64,000 bases of DNA from positions 45,884,619-45,948,618 of the forward strand of contig JASFXZ010000001.1 in the NCBI GenBank assembly GCA_032209605.1, read 5' to 3'. Numbering within the stretch: the stretch's first letter is position 1; every line of letters starts with the position of its first letter. Under the pieces are notes generated by a model, which saw nothing but the letters and a program-made list of their open reading frames with translations, had not been told where the DNA came from and made no database searches. Source of the stretch: Mactromeris polynyma. Taxonomy: Eukaryota > Mollusca > Bivalvia > Venerida > Mactridae. The translations under genes were made by a program, and so were the position numbers. Shown here in pieces: positions 24,401-36,400 of this stretch.

Positions 24401-27400
24401 TGGATATATCATTTTGCAAGACTGGCATCTTCAAGCATGGTATCGATGTATCCAAGATCAAATTGAAATTATGGAGTATTTGCTAAAATTAAAAATGAAC
24501 TGATAAATAAAAGCACTGAAAAATCATGTTTTTCTTTTAAGAAACCAGCTTATTTTTATATTCAGAACATGTTGCTTGTCTTTGCAATCTGTGCCATTAC
24601 TTTGCATGCTTGAAGGTATATTTTACGGAGCCTTGTATATTGAAACTCTTTTAGATATCCACTAAAACCTCAATAATTAGACCCCCCTTGGAACTCGTGA
24701 AAACTGTTCTTTTTATTGAGATTGTCTTAATATTGAGGTTGAATAAAGAGTGAATCGGTGGAAATGGACTTGAAATTTGTGTTCTTAACAAGGGTTCCAT
24801 TTGACCCTTCAGTTACCCCTTGGACCCCTGGAGTTTCCTAAATGACACAATTTGACCCTTTAGATTCTGGCTGAAGGGTCAAATGTTGTCTAAGGTATTT
24901 TGACTATAAAATGGTAAAATCCAATACAAAATTATCAACATGACCCTCGAGGTTCATCACCTAATGGAACCCCTGCTTAATATTGAGGTGGTCTTTTAGT
25001 GAGGTGGTTGCACTGTATGTTGTATTTGCCATTCTGTTTACAGTTACTTAATGTTTTCTTCATTTCATTTTCTAAATAGGAGATCTTATGAGGTCATTTT
25101 TTATTGAATTTATTAAATGCGTCTTATTAAAAACGACAAAAATGTGCCAAGTTTTATATGACCAGTTTCTATAAAAATGAATGCAAATGTAAGATTCTAT
25201 TTATGACATAATATTATGTAACTGCAGAAACAGGTAATGTTCATCAAAACATTACCTTGATCTCCTATGTATAAACAAAGTATTGCATGTGTTGTCATGG
25301 TGAACGACTTCCAGGACTTATCAGACAAATTTTCCAAGGTTGTTTTAACCACATGAGATATATTTTGTTATGTTCGTTTTGGTAACGAAATTAACAAAAA
25401 ATGAGCATAAGATTACTTTATTGTAGTACTTTGATTGTTTGAAGCTTACCATCTACATGAATGATTTCAGGCTAATAGTGAACTTGCTTACCAGAAACCA
25501 CAGTTGGAGGAACTGGAAGCTAAGATTGATGAATTAAGAGATGCAAACAAACAGCTGAGAGAAATCAATGAACAAGTAAATGAGAAGGCTGAAGCTCTTC
25601 AACAGGTATAAACTTTTATATATAATAGTATACATCATTTGCATATTATACCTCATTTGCATATTTTATCTCATTTGCACATTTATTCTCATTTGCATAT
25701 TTTATCTCATTTGTATTTTATACATCATTTGCATATTTTATCTCATTTGCATATTTTTTCTCATTAACAAATTACTCCTCAATTGCATTTTACACCTCAT
25801 TTGTGTATAGGCCTCATTTGCAAATTGTACCTTATTTGAATATTACTCCTCATTTGCATTTTACACCTCATTTGTGTATTAGGCCTCATTTGCAAATTGT
25901 ACCTTATTTGCATATTACTCCTCATTTGCATTTTACACCTCATTTGTGTATAGGCCTCATTTGCAAATTGTACCTTATTTGCATATTACTCCTCATTTGC
26001 ATTTTACACCTCATTTGTGTATAGACCTCATTTGAAAATTGTACCTTATTTGCTTGTAACACCTCATTTGCATTTTCCATCTTTATTCATTGTAAGTCAT
26101 CTAGTCCATATAATACTATGAAGACCTGCCAGCATGTATAATTACATGTACATGATATTGGTTATTTGTGCGTTGTCAGACAAGCAATAAAACTATCAGT
26201 ACGGGGATGGTTTGTCGTGCTGAATAAGGACAAATTGAGACAAGTAAATATAAAACTATTGAGTCACAAAATACAAGATAGATTTATCTTGTGACATTTG
26301 TCCTGATTTTCTTCTATTGGCAGTCAATAAATTTGCATATACAAAGTCATGAAGACCTCAGAGCGATGCATCATTTGATAATTGTTAATGATTGCATGAG
26401 CTTTTTGAAGAATTGACTGAGAGATTTAAGCTATTTGCCCACCGGTAATACAAGTAGGTTATTGTTTGTGCATTTGTTGCCTTAATTCCCTGAAGGTGAC
26501 CTCGACCTTGATATGGCTAATCAATAGTCAACAAGGTTAGGTGAAATTGTTTCATGGTAGAATTACAAAGAATAATTTAATCTCCTCCCACACAGGGGAT
26601 TTTGCTCAATTACTGAGGAATATTTGTTCCTGGCAGGATGTCAAATTGATGGTCCTATATTTGTCGTCTGCTTTCCTTTATCCTATACACAAGGATAAAT
26701 CTACGACACATTAGGCTGATTCAGTCTGGAAAGAGATTATTTCAGAAACTGACCAGATTACCAATGAAGTCGTTCTCCAATAACCCAGTTGTCTATAAAT
26801 GTTCTTATTCAAAGCTTGAAATCTGACTTCTGAGTCCATTTTTTCCACAACACGCTCTTGTCACAGCTTCGGATTTATAACACAAATCTCACATGCGCTA
26901 ATTATCATTTAAAATACCCTGATTAAAATGTTTACAAATTATGTGTGTTGAAAATGCGATGTGCTCTCAGTCATAAAACACGTTGTTAACACCTCTGTAT
27001 ATTGTCAAACTGGCCCCCAATTAACAATGTCGATAATTGCTCCTGTCCGCCGGGCATGTCATGCAGACAACTTTTAATCCAATAATTAACCTCATTACAC
27101 AGGAATTGGTGTGAAAACATCTTTTAATGGTTATTTAATAACGGTAGTTGACTTGCTTTGTCCACAGAAATAGGATAAAACCAGCGTACAGACTGTACCA
27201 TTTTTTCTAAGAATGCAAACAAACTTAAACATTGTTTGTTACATAATGTAATACCTTCCTAAAACAAGTAACGCCTTACATGAAAGTTAGTTTTTCATGA
27301 ATTGTTATAACTCAAAGTTGAGTTGTATTCACTAATTGTAAAATTTCGGGTTGTGATGAGCATGGCAAAATGAAAAAAATGAGGGCCCTATGTTACGTAA

Positions 27401-30400
27401 TATACATATTGTAGTAATATGTATTGTATGTGTAATTATGAAAAAAAAGATAACAATTTATAGCTTCTATATTTGCCAGATACATAAATACAATAATGAA
27501 TTAGAGAAATAAGTGGAAAGGTTTCAACGCGAGAAATCTCCCTCTGAAAAGTCATGATAAACCCTCTCGGCGGTTGGGAAGCATGGTCCTAGTCCCAGTC
27601 AAGGTGTATACATCCCAGAATGAGGACACTAACCTCATTCTTTCATTGCATCTATGTGACACATTGTGGGAATGACATTGTTTTGTAATTATGATGTGTT
27701 TTATTCAAATTACATTAAGACAGGCTGTCAACGGGGCCCTACATTTCCTACTTTTCCCTACTTTTATTCTTGCTCCCTACTTCTTGAAAGAGAGAAAGAG
27801 TCCTACTAACCCTACTTTTATACTTGCTCCCTACTTCTTGAAAGAGAGAAAGAGTCCTACTAACCTTACTTTTATACTTGCTCCCTACTTCTTGAAAGAT
27901 TGAAAGAGTCCTACTAACCCTACATTTATACTTGCTCCCTACTTCTTGAAAGATTGAAAGAGTCCTACTAACCTTACTTTTATACTTGCTCCCTACTTCT
28001 TGAAAGATTGAAAGAGTCCTACTAACCCTACATTTATACTTACTCCCTATTTCTTGAAAGATTGAAAGAGTCCTACTAACCCTACTTTTATACTTGCTCC
28101 CTACTTCTTGAAAGATTGAAAGAGTCCTACTAACCCTACTTTTATACTTGCTCCCTACTTCTTGAAAGAGAGAAAGAGTCCTACTAACCCTACTTTTATA
28201 CTTACTCCCTATTTCTTGAAAGATTGAAAGAGTCCTACTAACCCTACTTTTTCAAATCTGAGACAATAACTCAAAATATTGTTTTCTCTGCATGAAGCAC
28301 GGAGTTCTAGTCATGGAGAATGAACAGTGTGGTGAATATTTTACCTTATATTCCAAGAGTAAGGAATCATCCCTACTATATCCCTACTTTTAGGCAATGA
28401 AATCCCTACTTTTGCTCTACTTTTTAAAAAAAATAGCCCTACTTTATCCCTATTTTTTAAAAGAGGGGAGATGACAGCCTGTTAAGATTTTATAATTGAT
28501 GACTTGATGCGTTGTGTTTTTCATTGCAAAGTTATCTAAGATTTCTTCATTATGTGTTTAATTTTATCTTTAGCCCGACTTGTCCTCAGTGTCATCCCCA
28601 GACTCTTTTATTCTTATTCCTCAACATTTTGTTGTGCGAAAGAGTGTGAGTACATTTGGTTGGCTGCCATCGTGTCATGTGACTAATGTAGTTTAATTTT
28701 ATTAGCTGTTCAATTCACATTGCAATATTATCAGCCAATTGGATTGGTTGTTGTCATGCCATGTGAATTATGTAGTTTAGGTTTATATTTGAAAACTTAA
28801 TTTTAACATTTAATATAGTTCAATCTGATTGGATGATGTTACGTCATTTGATCATAGTCTTTTTTTGATTGGCTGCTGTTGTATTTTTAGATTCATTAAT
28901 GTAGTATAGTATTTTTTAATTTTGCAGCATGTTTTGAATTTATTTCATTACATGTCTGTAGAATAATTTATGGTATGAAACTAAATATATGATGTTTAAA
29001 ATAATTGAGTGTGATATGATTGTTGGTGTATTTCACTTCAGAATGAACAAAATAACATTCCTTTGGTTTTTTTTACTGCAAGATGTTTACGAAAATTTGC
29101 CACCAAAAAATTTGCATATGGTGGAAGGGAGTAGAAATATTTATATGGTGGACCTTTATGTGTCTTACAGCATAAATAGTAACGATGTTCAAATTAATTT
29201 TGATGCCAAGACGTGAGACTTATGTAGTAATCACTCTTGTTACTCGTTAGTCCGTCCGAATGTCTGAAACTGTTCAAACAAATCAGTGCATTTCAATAAA
29301 ACTTTAAAGGTGCTGAACTCCAGATTGAAAACAAATCGTCGTTTTTGCAATTCCGCAAAATATGTGTAGTTGTATCATCATACACGTAAATAAAAGCTGT
29401 AGATGGTGAATATTTGAATAATTTAAAGCAATTAGGCTAATTAAATCGCCGTCGTAATATCGAGCAATCGGAGTTTTCCAGTTTAAAAATACCGCGGAGT
29501 TCCCATCCAGCATGCACCTCACGAGTCACATGATCAATTTGCAAAATAAACATACACAATGGCGTGATCCTCTACTGACATCGAGGAGATAATTGTTCAG
29601 TGATTATTTATTTTCGTTGCGTGCAAATAAATTGTAAGTGACTTATAGCTACCTTGTTTACTGCATTTATTCTTTTCTTTGCGCTGACGAATTATTTGAA
29701 TGACAGAGACGTTCCGAATGTGCATGAGCTCAATGTTTACGGTTCTATTTTTAGATTTACAGGGTAGACTAACCCTAGTAAAATTTTCGATGGAAAAATA
29801 CGAAAAACTACGCTATGACAATGTTTCGCAAGTAATGATGAATGAAAGTAATAATGTTTTAGAGCTTTACGTGCAACAATATCAAGATTTTGTAAATATT
29901 TGACAATTTTCTTTTTTTTTGCTCGCTCGTCAATCTGGAGTTCAGCACCTTTAAGCAACTAATAATTTGGCATGATTCAGTTGATTCCAATGAAACTTTT
30001 CACAAATAATTAAGCATGATTCAGTGGTTTTCAATGAAACTTGACACAAATAATTAAGCATGATTCAGTTGATTCCAATGAAACTTTTCACAAATAATTA
30101 AGCATGATTCAGTTGTTTTCAATGAAACTTTACACAAATAATTAAGCATGATTCAGTGGTTTTCAATAAACTTTACACAAATAATTAAGCATGATTCAGT
30201 GGTTTTCAATGAAACTTGACACAAATAATTAAGCATGATTCAGTGGTTTTCAATGAAACTTGACACAAATAATTAAGCATGATTCAGTTGATTCCAATGA
30301 AACTTTTCACAAATAATTAAGCATGATTCAGTGGTTTTCAATGAAACTTGACACAAATAATTAAGCATGATTCAGTGGTTTTCAATGAAACTTGACACAA

Positions 30401-33400
30401 ATAATTAAGCATGATTCAGTTGATTCCAATGAAACTTTTCACAAATAATTAAGCATGATTCAGCGGTTTTCAATAAACTTTACACAAATAATTAAGCACG
30501 ATTCAGTGGTTTTCAATGAAACTTTACACAAATAATTAAGCACGATTCAGTGGTTTTCAATGAAACTTGACACAAATAATTAAGCATGATTCAGTTGATT
30601 CCAATGAAACTTGACACAAATAATCAAGCATGATTCAGTGGTTTTCAATGAAACTTGACACAAATAATCAAGCAAGATTCAGTGGTTTTCAATGAAACTT
30701 GACACAAATAATTAAGCATGATTCAGTGGTTTTCAATGAAACTTGACACAAATAATCAAGCAAGATTCAGTGCATTTCAATGAAACCTTACGCAAAGAAT
30801 AATTAAGCATGATGAAAAGTGTGTCTCAGGCATGAGTCTGATCATTTCCTCGTAGGTCAAGGTCACAAGGAAGGGCATTCCAGTTTTGGGGCATATGTCA
30901 CGTACTTGTTATAGTGACATCTCTAACTGTACAGCCATGTAGAATAGTTACTGATTTCTGTGGTGTTTTTCTAATTGCATGTATATGACACTACAATGGT
31001 TTGAAGTTGTGCCGAAGTAAAGTCATGAAATTGTAGTAACCTAATCTAAGTCGCTATACATAGTTCTCACATCTACAATGTTTACCTCCCTTGTTCTGAA
31101 TTGTCGGCTATTTTGATAGACAAATTTCCTTAAAGTTTATGCGGAATTTAATTTAAACGATGATAAACTAATCCTATATATAAAAAATAACTTATTCATT
31201 ATGCTCATGTGAGCATTTGGCTCAGTAAGTTGAAGAAAAAGTGGTTGTCACATGCAAAGTCTCATGGTATTTTCTCAATAATCACATATTTGGAAATTAC
31301 TCCTATAAGGGCTTATCAGTTTTGCCTATCAAAATGGCCTACAGTTAAGAACAATGGGAGGTAAATATTGTAGATGTGGGAACAAGGGAGGTAAATATTG
31401 TAGATGTGGGAACTATGTATTGTTTAATTAAGTAACATTATGATTTGATTAACAATTATGCAGTATTACCTTAAACTTCGTTTAAAACAGTTATATGGTT
31501 ATAAGGAATTGTCTGATATATGTATTAAGAACATTTTTGTCAGCCTGATTTTAGCCTTTCTTTACTGAATGTACTATCCTTTTTCAACCAAGCTTCCTTG
31601 TTATATGGTTTATGCTATGATAGAAATAAGGGGAAATAATTTAGGGCAATTATGTTCGCACAGGCTACCAAAGTACAGGTGAAGTATGTTTTCAGGCACT
31701 ATATGCAAATTTTTGCAGGAGTTAAGGCCTTCTTCAACTTACAAAATTGGTTTCTGATCAGTGACATCGTGTAGACGCATCTAGTTCTAGAATAGAGATG
31801 CGTTGAAGGTCAGTAGTTGACACTTGTGTTTCCATTTTCATTTAAATACACTGCCCTCCAAAAGTATCTTCATACTTTGACAATTTCCCAGTGCAATTAA
31901 TGTATTTTCATATTTGTTTCACATGCAATAAATCGAAAATGCTTTTTAACACAGCAATAATTTTCTGTAGAAGTATTTATAAATTTGTACTGAAACAAAT
32001 TATCTTATTTTCTGTGTCAGATCAATCAGTAACACATGCATCGGTTTCAGATGAAGGCCAATTGACGCTGCTGCTGCGATGTGCAAAGTATTAATTCTTA
32101 ACTATCCATCACAGAAGTGGGATGAATAATTTTACTTCATGGTCATACATGTTTAATTTTAAATTCGGTAAGAAAAAATAACTTAATTCAAAATAATCAA
32201 GTGAGAAGAAACTTTTGTAGGGCAGTGTATTTAAATGAAAATGGAAACACTCAAAACAGTGAATATGAATTATATTGTTATAAAGTTCAGTCGGACCTCG
32301 TTTATTTGACAACCTTCTATCCGAATATTTGGTATCATCTGAAATAAATATCAGGTCCCGAAGTATCTTCTGGGCTATTCGAGTCCATGTATAAGCCGAA
32401 ATAAAATTTCTGACCTGAAGAATTGGAATGAACGAGGTCCAACTGTAATTCCTTCATAACAGCGCTTACGTTCTTGATAGAGATGTTGATCTATGAATGA
32501 ATGTATTTTGTTCCATTACAGGAAAATGTGACCTTGAAAGATGCAGTGGGCGGAGATGGCTCTGTTGTCCCCAGGGTGGAGCTTGAAAGGTAATATGATG
32601 TCTGTGTACACTAATCGGTCACCTGCCATTTCTCCTTGTTGTCGGCTTTGAAATCCTTTTAAGCGAGCTTTTTTGTGTTCAATCATGTTTGATTACAGTA
32701 AAGACTGCCTCAATAATAAGACCACTTCAAAATTAAGAACACGATATTCCACGTCCAATTTCACGGTTTAGCTCTTTATTCAACCTCAGTATATGATTGG
32801 GGTTTCACACCTTTCTGGGGCAAAATATATTGAAATTGTGACTATTTCAATGGAAGGCAGTTCAATAAAATTATGGACTCTTTGTACGAACGTTATTTTC
32901 GTAAATCTGTTTGTACGAACTTTGTGGACGTATTTTAAAGACTTTTGTGAGACTATAAAGATGCGCTTGGTACAAAGCTGAGTGAAACGGTCCCCAGGCC
33001 CCAAGCTTTAAAATATCACACTTCTGGCTCAATCTGACCCATGACAACTATGCATTTATATGGTGACATTGTTAGACCCTAGACTTAAAATACTCCATGT
33101 ATATCCAATATGAAAGCTATTCGTGGAATTAAAACCTGTTTTGCATTAGAAATTTCTTTCATAGATGATTATTACTTCATCTTACAACTTGTTTGTTCTC
33201 ATTAATACGTTTCTGTTTGTGTACTAAATGTCAAATAACTTCTCATGTCGTTCGCTCTTGTGTTGTCAATGTTTGTTGAAGCAATTAAATATCTCCTTGA
33301 GTTTTCAATCTATGACTGTTTTACTTATATATCACGGTATATTAACTTCATTATTAATCGTTCGCTTGTTTGCGCCTGGTAAATAACAATATATGAAACC

Positions 33401-36400
33401 AGTTTTATTGGACTCAAAATGTCAAATGGCGGTTTTGTCTGATATTTTTATATTTTAATAACTGAATCTTTGTGCAACAAACATGCTTGCATAGAACAAT
33501 GTTGTAGTCACCTCATTCTTGTTCTTAATCACAAACATGTTAAGACTGAAACTCGACTTAGAATTTAAAATGTTGAATGTTCTTTTTGCTCCTATGTTGT
33601 TATTACAGTGTAGAGATTAATACAAATTGGTGTATAAGTATACAGTGGGTATCAACAATTATTCAGACATTGTTTCGTTCATTTAGATTTAATAAAAAAA
33701 CAAAAGGCTGGTAAATACAATATTTGGCAAGTTTGAAGTCTAAGTCTCAGTTTTAGTCTTAGAATGTTTGTGAATGAGGCCCCTGTTCTTTGTTGAGTTC
33801 TGTTAACAAATCGCGGCCACAACCAAATGTTCAAGTCGTGATTGGTCTCCGAGGTCTAATAACATTTTCACTTTTTTTTCTTCGAGTTAATATTAAATTA
33901 TAAGGTAAGCGTGATAGAATGATATTGTTAATACCATAGTTTGTATGCTACTAAAACACCATGATGGAGTTATTTACTAAACCTAAAAAAAAATTCAACC
34001 AAAATAGTCAAATAGTTTTGAGCATGGAGGCTGTATCTCTTGTTATATAATCAGGGACCTCAGAAAATGTGAAAATAATGAACGTTTTCATATTTAATTG
34101 CCTTACTATGACATTGACTGATTGATTTTCATTATTGCTGTTAACTTAATGAACTGGTTTCGTGAAAGATATACAGTAATATCACGATAATAAGACCACC
34201 CTTGGGACCCTTGAAAACTTAATTGAGGTGGTTATCTAATTGAGGTTGAATAAAGAGCAAAACAGTGAAAATGGACTTGAAAATTGTGCTCTTAATTTTG
34301 AGGTGGTCTTATTATTGAGGTGGTCTTATTATTGTGGTGGTCTTATTATTGAGGTGGTCTTATTATTGTGGTGGTCTTATTATTGAGGTGGTCTTATTAT
34401 TGTGGTGGTCTTATTATTGAGGTGGTCTTATTATTGTGGTGGTCTTATTATTGTGGTGGTCTTATTATTGAGGTGGTCTTATTATTGAGGTGGTCTTATT
34501 ATTGAGGTGGTCTTATTATTGTGGTGGTCTTATTATTGTGATGGTCTTATTATTGAGGTGGTCTTATTATTGAGGTGGTCTTATTATTGATGTGGTCTTA
34601 TTATTGAGGTGGTCTTATTATTGAGGTGGTCTTATTATTGAGGTGGTCTTATTATTGAGGTGGTCTTATTATTGTGGTGGTCTTATTATTGTGATGGTCT
34701 TATTATTGAGGTGGTCTTATTATTGAGGTGGTCTTATTATTGATGTGGTCTTATTATTGAGGTGGTCTTATTATTGAGGTGGTCCTTAAGTGAGATTTTT
34801 TTAATAGTAAACTCGGACTTTAGGAATGTGTTTCACAATTTTACTTAGAATGATCAAAGTTGCTCACATTATGTTGCATATCTGTGAATCGTAATGTTAC
34901 AATTTTATAAACGGTACAAACAAATAATTTCAGATTGACTCGTGAAAAGGAAAGACTCCAGAGTGAGTTAGATTATGTGAAAAAAGATCATGAAAACCTG
35001 GAAGAAAGACATCAACGATTTATTATTCAGTACGGCCATGAAGGATCAGAAACAAGAAAAGGTATATAAACCTTGAATTATCTGTAGCATATTGTGCATT
35101 GTCTCAATGAATGGTGTTTATGTCGGTCAGTCAGTTAGTCGATCTGTCAGTCTGTCCCTCTTTACTTCAGTTCGTCCGTCCGTCAATTAGTTGATTGCTC
35201 TTTACTTCAAGTCCGTCCGTTCGTTTTAATGTCAGTTGATTTGTTTTTAGACAAAGAGAATATAGATATGTTGAACAGAGAGAAGGAAGCTCTTGAGAAG
35301 ACCGTTGCACTGATTAACAGTCAGATGTTACTTGTTGAGGGAGGTAAAAGACGTCTGGACGATGTCGTCGATGATCTACAGACAGAGATAGTCTCACTAA
35401 GACAGCAGCTTGAAGAGGCGGAGAAAAAGTATGTAAACTTTCATTCAAGTACTTCATGTTAAGTTAATATACTCTGTACATTTATAAATGCACATTTTTG
35501 TACCTGTGATTTGTCGTCTAAATGTCATTTTTGTGTGTTTTAAAACTCGATATGAAAAGACTCGTTGATTGTGGGATGAGTGTTCATCATTGAGTAAAAT
35601 GATATTATATCATATTAAGTTGTTATCTAACATCCCTGGTAAATTCATGACATTGTAAGAAATCTTACATTTTGCATTTTTAAATGTACTGAATATATCT
35701 ATGGTTACCGTTTCAAGCAGCCAGTGCTTTCCTTGTCAAATCAAATATGGTGACTCCAAGCCTTAAGAATGCAAAATGCTCTTTAACCCCTTTTAATAAT
35801 AAAACCACCTTTTTCTAGTGAACAAATCAATTCCTATCTACATTCTTCTGGCTGCTTAAAATTGTGTTGACCATAAAAATTGGATATTTGCTAGAAAATG
35901 TTTTAAGCTTTGACAAAACTGTTGGTTAACTGAGCTATGCATATTACATTAGTGATTTGACTATTGTTTGTTTTTTTCAAATTGGACTTTGAATATGTAA
36001 TGCTCTTTTGTTTGTGTTAAATTTGAATTAGTCCATTAGGTTACACAGGCCTGTAAAGTTGCTACAATTAAAATATTCAAAAATATCTGCTTTGCGTGTC
36101 ATATAAAATCAATGCAATAATTTGTTTCTTTTTTTCCATAAGGTCGTAAGTGAATTACAAAATGGGTTAAACTTTTGTATACTTTTATCACATACAATGT
36201 GTGAGCTTTATTTTATCACTGTATGATAGAAACCACAGGAGATTGTAATGATTTCTCTCCCTTTAGCACTTCTAGAGTTCTCTGCCTTTATTTCTTTAAG
36301 AGTTCTATCCCTTTATCCATTCTACTATAGTACTTGTAATATATATACATATACTATAGAAGGGATAAAGGGAGAGAACTCTAGAAGGGATAAAGGGAAA

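Noticed and set aside
29700..29958. Opposing open frames of 67 and 73 codons
   Set aside because: Both lie inside or across the TTAA-flanked MITE and show no transposase or other domain.
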